Positions 1-7,731 of a stretch of 36,441 nucleotides of DNA are shown here, piece after piece. Origin of the DNA: Limimonas halophila (GTDB taxonomy: Bacteria; Pseudomonadota; Alphaproteobacteria; Kiloniellales; Rhodovibrionaceae). Made by a program: the position numbers and the translations under genes. Each line of letters starts with the position of its first letter. Position 1 is the stretch's first letter. The stretch spans positions 1 through 36,441 of the forward strand of contig NZ_FNCE01000016.1 of assembly GCF_900100655.1 (NCBI RefSeq). The letters are read 5' to 3'. Below the pieces are notes generated by a model that saw only the letters and a program-made list of their open reading frames with translations, did no database searches and was not told where the DNA came from.

Positions 1-126
1 CGACACCGGCGTAACGTCGAGGTGAATGGGTCTCTCACCTTCGGTCTCGGTGCGATCCGTGCGTCATGAATGGGACGCGTCGCGCTCCGGGCCCTTTCGC
101 CGGGACGTGGGTGACGGCGCGGATGG

Positions 127-1836
127 TCAGGCCGCGGCCTCGCTTTCGCCACCCTCGCGGATGCCGGCGACGAAGCGGTCCACCTGCTGGGTCAGGTGGT
201 CGATGTCCCCGGCCATTTGCTCCGCGGCCTGCTGCACCTCGCCGGCGTTCTCGCCGGTCGTGCGCGCGATCTGGCGCACTTCCGCGATGTTTTCCGCGAC
301 CCGCTCCGCGTTTTCGGCCGCCGTGGAGATGTTCTGCGAAATCTCGCTGGCGGAAGCGATCTGCTCCTCTACCGATGACGACATGGTCGTCGCGATCTCG
401 TTGATTTCGCTGATTACATTGGAGATGTCGCCGATCGCCGAGACGGCCTCGCCGGTCGCCGACTGGATTTCCTCCACGTAGGTCTGGACCTCCTGCGTGG
501 CGTTGCCGGTTTGCTTGGCGAGCGACTTCACCTCGTCGGCCACCACGGCGAAGCCCTTGCCGGCCTCGCCGGCGCGCGCCGCTTCGATCGTGGCGTTCAA
601 GGCCAGCAGGTTGGTCTTCTCCGCGATCTCGTTGATCAGGGTCACGGCCTCGCCGATCTTGTTGGCCGACTGGTTGAGCCGGTCCATCGTCTGCGAGGTG
701 TGCTGGGCGCGTTCGCTGGCCTGGTTGGCCACCTCCGACGAGCGCGAGATGTGCTGACCCACTTCGTTGAGACTTGTGGACAACTCCTGCGCCGCCGAGG
801 CCACGGAGCGTACGCTCTTCGAGGCCTCGTCGGCCGATTCGGCGACAGAACCCGCGTTGCGCTCGGCGCGCTCGGAGTTGTGCGACATCGTCCCGGCGGT
901 TTGGGTGAGTTGGCTGGAGGCGGAAGCGACGCGGTCGATGAGGCCGCGCACTTCGTGCTCGAAGCTGTCGGCCAGCTTGCGCCGGGTTTCCCGGCGCTGC
1001 TCGGCCATTTCGCGTTCGCGCTGGGCTTCCGCCTCGCGGCGGCGCTGGTTCTCCGCCAGGCTGTCGCGGAACACATCCAGCGCGGCGGCCATGCGGCCGA
1101 GTTCGTCGCCGCGTTCGCGCGCGGGCACCTCGGCACTCAGGTCACCCTCCGAGAACTGCTGCATGATCGAGGTCATGCGCACAACCGGCCGCGAAATCGT
1201 CCTGCCCACCAGCCAGCTCGCCAGCACGCCCACGAGCAGCAGTAGCGGCGGGGCCGTCATCATCAGGGTGCGCTGGGTTTCGGCGCCGCCAATCGCGGCG
1301 GTGGCGCGCTCGCTGCCGCGCTGAAGCTCCAGCTTGCGGAAGCGCCGCAGGGATTGCAGCACCTCCTCGAACGAGGCCGCCGCGCTCTTGGTGTACTGCG
1401 CCCCGAAGCTCGGGTTGCTGCGCACGCGCTCCACCGCGTTGTTCACGTTCTGGAAGAAGGAATTCAGCGGCTTCTTCGTTTCTTCCAGGATCGTACGTTG
1501 CTCGCCGGTCATGTCCATGCCGCGCAAGCGCTGCACGGTCTCCTGGAAGTCCGTCTTCGTCGCGTTGACGTTCTTCAGCGACCGCTTGAGCGGCTTTTCG
1601 GCCCCCATGAGACCGAAGCTCGTCGTCTGGTACAGCGCGCCCTTCAGCTTTTCGCCGGAGGTCACCATGCGGTTGACCAGATCGATCCGGTCGAAGGCGA
1701 TGGTCTGGAATTGCTTCATCGCGACGACGTTGGAGTCCGCCGCGCGCACGGCGAGCAGCGCGAACACGGCGAAAAGCGCCGCCATGATGGCGGGCGCGGC
1801 GACCACCTTGGCGCCGATGCGCAACTTGCTGAACAT
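127..1836 (-). CDS. Methyl-accepting chemotaxis protein (HAMP + MCP signalling domain)
   Basis: Transmembrane chemoreceptor of 569 residues that passes a periplasmic signal to CheA/CheW. A first membrane helix lies at about residues 11-31 and a second at about 191-211. Between them is a helical periplasmic region of about 160 residues that looks like a four-helix-bundle sensor, not a Cache or PAS fold. A HAMP domain follows (about 212-264), then the long cytoplasmic coiled coil with the conserved hairpin tip ([20 protein letters not shown], then [15 protein letters not shown]). No CheR-binding pentapeptide is seen at the C-terminus, which ends EAAA. The ATG is preceded by GGGGAGG at good spacing. 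It lies 75 bp downstream of the secreted Cache protein on the same strand, so the two are probably cotranscribed. The ligand is unknown. The family call is certain; the sensor fold is inference. Confidence 0.95.
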   Translation of the reverse strand: MFSKLRIGAKVVAAPAIMAALFAVFALLAVRAADSNVVAMKQFQTIAFDRIDLVNRMVTSGEKLKGALYQTTSFGLMGAEKPLKRSLKNVNATKTDFQETVQRLRGMDMTGEQRTILEETKKPLNSFFQNVNNAVERVRSNPSFGAQYTKSAAASFEEVLQSLRRFRKLELQRGSERATAAIGGAETQRTLMMTAPPLLLLVGVLASWLVGRTISRPVVRMTSIMQQFSEGDLSAEVPARERGDELGRMAAALDVFRDSLAENQRRREAEAQREREMAEQRRETRRKLADSFEHEVRGLIDRVASASSQLTQTAGTMSHNSERAERNAGSVAESADEASKSVRSVASAAQELSTSLNEVGQHISRSSEVANQASERAQHTSQTMDRLNQSANKIGEAVTLINEIAEKTNLLALNATIEAARAGEAGKGFAVVADEVKSLAKQTGNATQEVQTYVEEIQSATGEAVSAIGDISNVISEINEIATTMSSSVEEQIASASEISQNISTAAENAERVAENIAEVRQIARTTGENAGEVQQAAEQMAGDIDHLTQQVDRFVAGIREGGESEAAA

Positions 1837-1911
1837 GGCGAGCCTCCCCGGCGGTGTGACCGCCCGGCGGGCCGCCGGCCCGGCCGGGCGGCATCCGTTA
1901 GATGGCGTTTT

Positions 1912-2391
1912 TTATTTCTCGACCCAGGCCATGGCGCAGACGTACTTCTTGGGCGCGAAGGTGTCGCAGGACACGTAGGACGTCTCGACCTGCCCGGTCT
2001 CGGGATGGGGGAGTTCGTCGGCCCACTTCACGAGGTCGTCGCCGTTTTTCACGTGCTCCTTGACGTCGGCGATGACCTTGAGCCCGCTCATCCCCTGCAG
2101 GTCGGAGATGTCCATGCCCTCTTGGGCCTGACCGGAATGGTCCCAGAGGATCACGCCCTGGTTCTTGAATGCCCAGGTGTGGAGGCCCGGTCCCTCGAGA
2201 TCGAGGGCCTTGGAATCGGGCCGGCCGAGCTTGTCGATCGCCGCTTGCAGGTCGTTGTTCGCCAAGACCTCGAGCGCGTGGTCGCGAACGTCGACCAGGT
2301 CCTTGGGCTCCAGCGCCTGCGCGGTCAGCGGCGCGCTCCCCAGCGCGACGCCCACCCCGATCGCGACGGCCGTCTTGTGGATGCGTTTCAT
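1912..2391 (-). CDS. Secreted single-Cache-domain protein
   Basis: Protein of 159 residues with an N-terminal signal peptide (basic MKRIHK, hydrophobic core, likely cleavage after AQA at residue 26) and no further membrane segment, so it should be periplasmic. The mature part resembles a free-standing Cache domain (sCache_2/dCache_2 type): a helix with LEVLANNDLQAAIDKL, then strands with HTWAFKNQGVILWDHSGQ, GMDISDLQGMSG and a C-terminal VSCDTF...YVCAMAWVE. Two cysteines near the end could form a disulfide. Cache domains normally form the extracellular sensor of MCPs and kinases; here the domain is a separate secreted polypeptide encoded just upstream of an MCP whose own sensor looks helical. 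The start has a strong GGGGGGAG ribosome site. The fold assignment comes from residue patterns only; partnership with the MCP is inference. Confidence 0.75.
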   Translation of the reverse strand: MKRIHKTAVAIGVGVALGSAPLTAQALEPKDLVDVRDHALEVLANNDLQAAIDKLGRPDSKALDLEGPGLHTWAFKNQGVILWDHSGQAQEGMDISDLQGMSGLKVIADVKEHVKNGDDLVKWADELPHPETGQVETSYVSCDTFAPKKYVCAMAWVEK

Positions 2392-2454
2392 CGTTCTCCC
2401 CCCAACCGTGGTGCGGCCTCGTCCCCTCGCTTGGACATCTTCGGGACGAATTTT

Positions 2455-2494
2455 AACCGGGTCCGGTTATACACGTTCAGCGCGCTTTGGTCCA
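2455..2494 (-). promoter_or_regulatory. Putative promoter with overlapping dyad upstream of the Cache-MCP operon
   Basis: Read on the minus strand, TGGACC (2494-2489) and TATAAC (2471-2466) are separated by 17 bases, matching the sigma-70 consensus at 4/6 and 5/6 positions. A perfect dyad, AACCGG-GT-CCGGTT (2455-2468), overlaps the -10 element and the start-site region, where a repressor could bind. No regulator can be named. Based only on consensus matching. Confidence 0.35.
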
Positions 2495-2533
2495 CGTAAA
2501 GGCTCGCGAGAAGCGACTTTTGAATCCTGGTAA

Positions 2534-2550
2534 AACACGCGGTGCGTGTT
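2534..2550 (-). terminator. Weak hairpin downstream of the decarboxylase
   Basis: A perfect 7-bp inverted repeat (AACACGC, 3-base loop, GCGTGTT). On the minus strand it is followed by a short T stretch (GTTTTA), so it could end decarboxylase transcription ahead of the Cache-MCP promoter. The T tract is short, hence the low confidence. Confidence 0.3.
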
Positions 2551-2597
2551 GTCTCGTTTCAGGAAAACGCGCTGCCTTGGCATGGACCGCTACAGAC

Positions 2598-2633
2598 GGC
2601 GCGACGAGCCGGCCCAATCCGGCCCGTCGCGCC
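2598..2633 (-). terminator. Strong hairpin 3' of the decarboxylase
   Basis: A 9-bp perfect stem (GGCGCGACG / CGTCGCGCC), then one mismatched pair, then a 5-bp inner stem (GCCGG / CCGGC) with a CCCAAT loop. It lies 53 bases past the decarboxylase stop codon. There is no T tract, so it may be a rho-assisted terminator or a 3'-end stabiliser. The rest of 2392-2686 shows no gene. Confidence 0.45.
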
Positions 2634-2686
2634 ACCACCGCCCGCGAGCGGGGCGGGCCGCACACCCGCTCGCCCCGGGCGGCGCG

Positions 2687-4489
2687 CTAGAAGCTGTGGT
2701 CGTAGGCCTCGCCGGGACCCACGGTTTCCGCGCTCGGAAAGGCACCCGGCTGGCGCAGGCGTTCCACCAGGGAGTCCACCAGCGTTTCGTTCACGTCGTT
2801 CATCGTGAAGAAGTGGCCGTACTTGCGGAATTCGCCGGATTTACCGGGCACCGGCACGGTCTTGGTCGACAGCGAGTAGTCGAAGACGATCTGCGGGTCG
2901 GGTTCGCGGAAGAGCACGCAGACCGACAGCGGCGAGCGTTGGACGTAGAGGTTCATGCCTAGCTCGTGTTCCAGTTGCCGGAAGCGCTTTTCGGCGTATT
3001 CCGCCACTTCCTGGCAGCGCACGGCCTTGCGCGCCTGCTCGGCATACGACTGGGTGGCCGTGAAATACCACATGATCAGCGCCGAGAAGCCGTTGCGCGA
3101 GCCGGCGTAGGTGGTGTCCGGCGAGCCGATGTATTCGGGGTGGTCGGGCGGGTGGATGAGCAGCTTGCGCTTGGTCATGTAGATGCCGGTGGGCCAGGGG
3201 GCGCCCGGCCACTTGTGTCCGCTCATCACCACCGACTGTACGAACGGGAGGCGGAAGTCGAAGGCCGGGCCCTTGCTGTGAAAGTCGCCGGCGTTGTGGG
3301 CCATCTCGAGGAAGGGCATGTAGGAGCCGCCGAGCGCGGCGTCGACGTGGATCCAGTAGCCCGTGCGCCAGTGGCAAACCCGGCGCTGATGGGTCTTGCC
3401 GTTCTCGTGCACGGTGAAGTCGTTGCAGACAACGCGCGAATCCAGCCCGTGCTGGCGCAGGATCGGCAGGATGCGCCGGCCCACCTCCTCCACGTGATCG
3501 TAAGCGCCCTTGAAGGTCGTGCCGTAGTTCAGCACCAGCAGGATCGGGTGGCCCTTGCCCGCGAGGAAGTCGACGACCTTTTCCAGCTTGTCGATGTCGA
3601 TCTCGCCGTTGCCGATCGGGTAGTCCTCGGTCGGCGGGTTGGTGGGCACGCTCTTGGGCCAGTGGCCGTCGGCCGTGATGGGGCACTGGCCGGGGTACTT
3701 GTCGTTGCCGATCTCCGCGATCGTCGGCACGGCCATGGCGTGGACGGCCTTGACGACCGAATAGTGGCTTTCCGAGGAAAACACCGCGACCGGCGAGAAG
3801 GCGTTGGGGCTCGTCTCGGTCGTGACGGCGTCGCTCGGATCGTCGTGCTGGGCCTGCTCGAAGGAGAGGTAGAGCGGCTTGCCGGCCAGGTAGTCGCGCC
3901 CCTGGAGCACGGCGTCCAGGTTGCCCTCGGTGGAGCCCATCGTGAGCACGTAGCCCCAATAGCTGTCGGGGTTGCCGGGCTTTTCCTGGGACTCCTGGTA
4001 GAAGTAGCAGGGCCAGTTCGCGTTCCACAGCGAGGCGTAGTAGTCCAGCACCATGCGCTCGACGAACTTGGTGTTCATGCCGAGGTTGCCGGCGACGAAG
4101 GGGTCGCCGACGTTGTTCAAGTGCTGGTTGAGAAAGAACTTGAGATCCTCGTAGCCGTTGTCCTGCAGGCGCGTTTCCACCTGATAGCCGAGGAAGGTGT
4201 CGTTCTCGCGCTGCTCGTAGGCGCGCACGGCGTCCAGCGCGGTCTCGCGGTCGCGGTCCGAAAGCGCCGTCGGCGGCACCTGCAGCAGGCGCTGCTGCAC
4301 CTCCGGCACCTTGGCGTCGCGGTAGACCTCGACCGGATCGGCCTGCGGCGGGGAGACGAGGTAGCCCCCGTCGGTCTGCGCCATGGCCGGGATGGAATCC
4401 TTCCACGGCAGGCGGCCGGGCCCGTAGGGCGTGGTGTCGCCGGTCGGCGCGTTGCCGCCGGCGTGCGAACGGTCGTCGGACGTGGTCAT
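2687..4489 (-). CDS. PLP-dependent group II amino-acid decarboxylase, substrate unknown
   Basis: 600-residue member of the pyridoxal-phosphate group II decarboxylase superfamily (histidine, glutamate, aspartate and aromatic decarboxylases), which turn an amino acid into an amine and CO2. Visible landmarks are the phosphate-binding stretch TMGSTEGN (183-190), SSESHYSV with the ring-stacking His242, HVDAALGG with the cofactor-pairing Asp383, and SGHKWPGAPWP with the Schiff-base Lys426. It is much longer than the roughly 380-residue bacterial histidine decarboxylases: about 100 extra N-terminal residues, plus an insertion at about 345-378 between NYGTTFKG and HVDAA. The active-site layout is closest to the histidine/glutamate decarboxylase branch, but the substrate cannot be read from sequence. 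ATG start with AAGGAG at 9 bases. It is monocistronic, with no antiporter or kinase partner beside it. Confidence 0.85.
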   Translation of the reverse strand: MTTSDDRSHAGGNAPTGDTTPYGPGRLPWKDSIPAMAQTDGGYLVSPPQADPVEVYRDAKVPEVQQRLLQVPPTALSDRDRETALDAVRAYEQRENDTFLGYQVETRLQDNGYEDLKFFLNQHLNNVGDPFVAGNLGMNTKFVERMVLDYYASLWNANWPCYFYQESQEKPGNPDSYWGYVLTMGSTEGNLDAVLQGRDYLAGKPLYLSFEQAQHDDPSDAVTTETSPNAFSPVAVFSSESHYSVVKAVHAMAVPTIAEIGNDKYPGQCPITADGHWPKSVPTNPPTEDYPIGNGEIDIDKLEKVVDFLAGKGHPILLVLNYGTTFKGAYDHVEEVGRRILPILRQHGLDSRVVCNDFTVHENGKTHQRRVCHWRTGYWIHVDAALGGSYMPFLEMAHNAGDFHSKGPAFDFRLPFVQSVVMSGHKWPGAPWPTGIYMTKRKLLIHPPDHPEYIGSPDTTYAGSRNGFSALIMWYFTATQSYAEQARKAVRCQEVAEYAEKRFRQLEHELGMNLYVQRSPLSVCVLFREPDPQIVFDYSLSTKTVPVPGKSGEFRKYGHFFTMNDVNETLVDSLVERLRQPGAFPSAETVGPGEAYDHSF

Positions 4490-4616
4490 CGCGGTCCCTG
4501 CTCCTTGGTTGGTGTGTTTATGCGGAGCAGTGCACGCGAGACGCGTTTACGTCAGGTTAATCCACGAGCGATGTATACCCGTTATGCGCGAATCGGGGAG
4601 GACGGGCTTTGCAACG

Positions 4617-5189
4617 TCACGCGCCGGACGCCGCGTAGCTCAGGAAGACGATCTTGGACTTGCCGTAGGTGCGGGTGTCCAACTCCTCGAAGCCCGCCGG
4701 CGGGGTCAGGTCCTCGGTCTTGAGCAGTTCGACGGCGACCAGCGCGCTCTCGGCGAGCCAGCCCTGTTCCGCCAGCGCGCGCAGCGCCGGCGGGCCGAGC
4801 CCCTGGCCGTAGGGCGGGTCGAGCACGGCGACGTGGCAGGCGCGTGTGGCGCGCGGCGGGTGCAGCACATCGGCCTGGACGATCGTGGCGTTGGCCTGCT
4901 CGCCCAGCGTCTGGAGGTTCTGGCGCAGCGCCGAGACCGCCGCGGCCTGGGTTTCGATGAAGATCGCCTCGGCCGCGCCGCGCGACAGCGCCTCCAGCCC
5001 GTTGGCGCCGCTGCCCGCGAAGGCGTCGAGCACGCGGGCGTCCGCCAGGGGATTGCCGTCCGCGGCGAAGCGGCCGTGGGTGAGGATGTTGAACAGCGAT
5101 TCGCGCGGCAGCCCGCGCGTGGGCCGCACGCCCTCGCCCTCGGGCGCGCGGATGGGCCGACCCTTATGCCGTCCGCCGACGATGCGCAT
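4617..5189 (-). CDS. rsmD: 16S rRNA (guanine-N2)-methyltransferase RsmD
   Basis: S-adenosylmethionine-dependent enzyme that methylates G966 of 16S rRNA (E. coli numbering) in the assembling 30S subunit. Family hallmarks run in order: MRIVGGRHKGRPI at the N-terminus, VRPTRGLPRESLFNIL, the SAM-binding LDAFAGSGANGLEALSRGA, then the catalytic DPPYGQG. About 190 residues, the normal length. I start it at the ATG at 5189; a GTG one codon upstream is also in frame. The gene begins 26 bases inside the 3' end of the pseudouridine synthase gene, so the two are probably translationally coupled. This rRNA-modification pairing is common in alphaproteobacteria. Confidence 0.93.
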   Translation of the reverse strand: MRIVGGRHKGRPIRAPEGEGVRPTRGLPRESLFNILTHGRFAADGNPLADARVLDAFAGSGANGLEALSRGAAEAIFIETQAAAVSALRQNLQTLGEQANATIVQADVLHPPRATRACHVAVLDPPYGQGLGPPALRALAEQGWLAESALVAVELLKTEDLTPPAGFEELDTRTYGKSKIVFLSYAASGA

Positions 5190-6003
5190 CACGCGGTTTC
5201 CGCTTTTTCGGTTTGGCCTTGGCGCGCCCCGTGGGGCGCTCGCCGGGGGCGTCGATGCCGAGCTGTTCGCGCAGCACCTTGGGCGCCACCTCGCTGGCGT
5301 GGCCCTTCTTGAGCTGGCCGAGCTGGAAGGGACCGTAGGCCACCCGCATCAGGCGGTTCACCCGCATGCCCAGGTGGTCCAGCACGCGCCGCACCTCGCG
5401 GTTCTTGCCTTCCCGCAGGGAGACCGAGAGCCACGCGTTGGCGCCCGTGCGCCGGTCGAAGGTGGCGCGGATGGCGCCGTAGGTCACGCCGTCGATCGTG
5501 ATCCCGTTTTCGAGGGAAGCCAGCGCCTTTTCGTCCACGGTGCCGTGCACGCGCGCGCGGTAGCGCCGCGTCCAGCCGGTCTCGGGATGCTCCAGGCGGC
5601 GCTTCAGCTCACCGTCGTTGGTGAGCAGCAGCAGCCCCTCGCTCGCCACGTCGAGCCGCCCCACGGGCATGACGCGCGGCATCTCCGCCGGCAGGTCGTC
5701 GTAGATCGTGGGCCGGCCGTGGGGGTCGTGCGCCGCCACCACGCGCCCGCGCGGCTTGTGGTAGCGGAACAGGCGCGTGGGCGGCTGCGCCGGCAGCGTC
5801 ACGCCGTCGGCGGCGAGGCGTGCGGGATCGTCCACGCGCGTCGCGGGGTCCGTGATCGGCTCGCCGTCCAGGGTGACGCGCCCCTCGGCCACCAGTCGCT
5901 CCGCCGCGCGGCGCGAGCACACACCGGTGCGCGCGATCAGCTTGGCCACGCGCTCGCCGGTTCGGCCGGCGGGATCGGGGGTGTCCTCGGTCGGGTCGCT
6001 CAT
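5164..6003 (-). CDS. RluB/RsuA-family rRNA pseudouridine synthase
   Basis: 279-residue enzyme isomerising a specific uridine of rRNA to pseudouridine. An N-terminal S4 RNA-binding domain (VAKLIARTGVCSRRAAERLV...GRVTLDGEP) is followed by the RsuA/RluB-type catalytic domain, with HKPRGRVVA and the signature GRLDVASEGLLLLTNDGEL containing the catalytic Asp. GKNREVRRVLDHLG is the second family landmark. The C-terminal tail is very basic (KAKPKKRKPRDAHRRR), suiting RNA contact. Sequence cannot separate RluB from RluE/RluF/RsuA; RluB is the usual alphaproteobacterial annotation. I chose the ATG at 6003 because the preceding 23 residues in the longer frame look non-coding and this ATG overlaps the upstream stop codon as ATGA. 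Confidence 0.9.
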   Translation of the reverse strand: MSDPTEDTPDPAGRTGERVAKLIARTGVCSRRAAERLVAEGRVTLDGEPITDPATRVDDPARLAADGVTLPAQPPTRLFRYHKPRGRVVAAHDPHGRPTIYDDLPAEMPRVMPVGRLDVASEGLLLLTNDGELKRRLEHPETGWTRRYRARVHGTVDEKALASLENGITIDGVTYGAIRATFDRRTGANAWLSVSLREGKNREVRRVLDHLGMRVNRLMRVAYGPFQLGQLKKGHASEVAPKVLREQLGIDAPGERPTGRAKAKPKKRKPRDAHRRRTA

Positions 6004-6719
6004 CGCGCCGCGTCCACGAAGGCCTCGAAGATCCGCGCGTCGCCCCGGTCGATGTGGAACTCGGGGTGCCACTCCACGCCCAGGCAGAAGCGGTGGCCGG
6101 GGTGCTCGATGCCCTCGATCACGCCGTCGCCCGCGCGGGCGTTGACCACCGTGCCGTCGCCCACCGTCGCGGCGGCCTGATGGTGGGCCGAGTTCACCGC
6201 CATGGTGTCCGTACCGCAGATGCGGTGGAGCAGGGTGTCCGGCACGAGCGTCACCTCGTGGCCGGGTTCGTTGCGCGGGTTGGGCTGCTCGTGCGCCAGC
6301 GCCGCCGGCACCTCGTCGGGGATGTGCTGGATGAGCGTGCCGCCCATCACCACCGTTAAGAGTTGCTGCCCGCCGCAGATCCCCAGCACGGGCAGGTCGC
6401 GCGCCAGCGCCCCGCGCAGCAGCGCCAGCTCCGCCTCGGTGCGGCCCTGCTTGGTGGTGACGCTGGCGTGGCGCGCCTCGGCGCCGAAGAGCGCGGGGTC
6501 CACGTCGAACGCGCCGCCCGTGACGATCAGGCCGTCCAGCGCGTCCAGGTAGCCCTCGGCGTGCTCAGGGGCGTGCGGCAGCGCCACGGCGAGCCCGCCC
6601 GCCGCCGCGACGGCGTCGCAGTAGTTCCGCCGCAGCGCGTACCACGGGTAGCGCGACCACGCCGCGTGGCCGCCGTCCTCGCTGTCGAGCGTGAGCCCGA
6701 TGACCGGCGCGCGCGCCAT
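6000..6719 (-). CDS. Class I glutamine amidotransferase-like hydrolase, PuuD family
   Basis: 239-residue protein of the gamma-glutamyl-GABA hydrolase (peptidase C26) family. These enzymes cleave gamma-glutamyl amides; in E. coli PuuD releases GABA during putrescine breakdown. The nucleophile elbow is GICGGQQLL with its Cys, and EWHPEFH supplies the His/Glu pair. The N-terminal PVIGLTLDSED and GLIVTGGAFDVDP also fit the family. The ATG overlaps the stop of the upstream DUF3775 gene (TGATG), and its own stop overlaps the next start (ATGA), so all four genes of this run should be coupled. No other puu genes are present, so the real substrate is unknown. Members beside tRNA/rRNA genes are usually annotated only at family level. 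Confidence 0.82.
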   Translation of the reverse strand: MARAPVIGLTLDSEDGGHAAWSRYPWYALRRNYCDAVAAAGGLAVALPHAPEHAEGYLDALDGLIVTGGAFDVDPALFGAEARHASVTTKQGRTEAELALLRGALARDLPVLGICGGQQLLTVVMGGTLIQHIPDEVPAALAHEQPNPRNEPGHEVTLVPDTLLHRICGTDTMAVNSAHHQAAATVGDGTVVNARAGDGVIEGIEHPGHRFCLGVEWHPEFHIDRGDARIFEAFVDAAR

Positions 6720-7159
6720 CAGACGGAGAAGGCCTCCGTCCCCTCGCACGTCAGGCCGATCTCTTCCAGGCCCGCTTCCAGGTGGTCGGCCAGCAACGGC
6801 ATGCCGAGCAGGTAGTCGGCCGTCGTCGCCTCGATGTGGCGCTCGCCGGCGCGGCGCTTGGCCTCGCCCCACTCGGTGATGCTGTCGTAGTCGCCGCGGC
6901 CCAGCCACGCCAGCGCCGTCAGTTCGATCTGCGCGTCCTCGTTCAGGTCGTCGATGACGCGCTTGCAGTCCGTGTAGAGCGGATCCTCGCGCACGCGCTG
7001 GAGGTAGCCCGTCTCGATGTCCATCTCGTCGGGGCTCACGGTGTCGGGCGAGACGGTGTCGTCGTCCTCGCCGGTTTCCGGCAGGGCGTCCTCGACCTCG
7101 AACTCGCGGATCTTGACCACGAGCCAGCAGACCGTCTCCAGGTCCACGTTCTGCAGCAT
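6719..7159 (-). CDS. DUF3775 domain protein
   Basis: 146-residue acidic protein of unknown function. The sequence fits DUF3775, found mostly in alphaproteobacteria: an N-terminal VCWLVVKIREFEVED helix, an acidic linker, then VIDDLNEDAQIELTALAWLGRGDYD and a C-terminal LLGMPLLADHLEAGLEEIG. The linker has a short tandem repeat (DTVSPDTVSPDEMD). No signal peptide or membrane helix, so cytosolic. The start at 7159 is well supported by AAAGGAGG at 7 bases; upstream in-frame sequence is antisense to tadA. It is the first gene of the coupled chain leading to rsmD and diverges from tadA across 97 bp. Confidence 0.8.
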   Translation of the reverse strand: MLQNVDLETVCWLVVKIREFEVEDALPETGEDDDTVSPDTVSPDEMDIETGYLQRVREDPLYTDCKRVIDDLNEDAQIELTALAWLGRGDYDSITEWGEAKRRAGERHIEATTADYLLGMPLLADHLEAGLEEIGLTCEGTEAFSV

Positions 7160-7256
7160 CACCGCCTCCTTTGTGTCGCCGGGTGCGGCCCCGCCGCCTT
7201 GACCCGCGGCAGCCGCCGGGCGAACCGTACCCCATTCACATGCTGGAGCGCATGAC

Positions 7257-7724
7257 GTGACGCAACCCGCCGATCCCAATCGGCCCATGCGCTTCGCCCT
7301 CGACGAGGCCGCCGCGGCGGCCGAGGCGGGTGAGGTGCCCGTGGGCGCGGTGCTGGTCGAAGCCGCCACCGGCGCGGTGCTGGCGCGCGCGCACAACCGC
7401 GTGGAGGCCACGGGCGATCCCACCGCGCATGCCGAGCTGTTGGCGATCCGCCGCGCCACGGCGGCCGTCGGCGGCACGCGCCTGGCCGGCTGCGACCTCT
7501 ACGTCACCCTGGAGCCCTGCGCGATGTGCGCGGGCGCCATCGCGCTGGCGCGCCTCCGGCGGCTGGTGTTCGGCGCCTACGATCCCAAGGGCGGGGGCGT
7601 GGAGCACGGCGCGCGCGTCTTCGAGCGCCCCACCTGCCACCACCGGCCCGAGGTTGTCGGCGGCGTGGCGGAAACCGCCTGCCGGGCGCTGTTGCAAGCC
7701 TTCTTCCGCGAGCGGCGGGGGTGA
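7257..7724 (+). CDS. tadA: tRNA-specific adenosine deaminase TadA
   Basis: 155-residue cytidine/deoxycytidylate-deaminase-fold enzyme that converts A34 of tRNA-Arg(ACG) to inosine, allowing wobble decoding. The zinc and catalytic residues are visible: HAELLAI (His and Glu) and LEPCAMCAGAI (two Cys ligands). VPVGAVLVE and the C-terminal segment with GGGVEHGARVFERPTCHH also fit TadA. The start is GTG at 7257 with GGAG 8 bases upstream; the ATG at 7252 runs straight into a stop. It diverges from the DUF3775-rsmD chain and converges on the AI-2E permease with only 7 bases between stop codons. Confidence 0.95.
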   Translation: MTQPADPNRPMRFALDEAAAAAEAGEVPVGAVLVEAATGAVLARAHNRVEATGDPTAHAELLAIRRATAAVGGTRLAGCDLYVTLEPCAMCAGAIALARLRRLVFGAYDPKGGGVEHGARVFERPTCHHRPEVVGGVAETACRALLQAFFRERRG

Positions 7725-7731
7725 CGTCCGG

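Noticed and set aside
1-126. Possible gene or terminator left of the first MCP
   Set aside because: No frame with support and no convincing hairpin plus T tract in this edge segment.
5164-6072. The longer pseudouridine synthase frame starting at 6072
   Set aside because: The first 23 residues lie inside the PuuD-like gene and look non-coding; the ATG at 6003 overlaps the upstream stop and fits family length.
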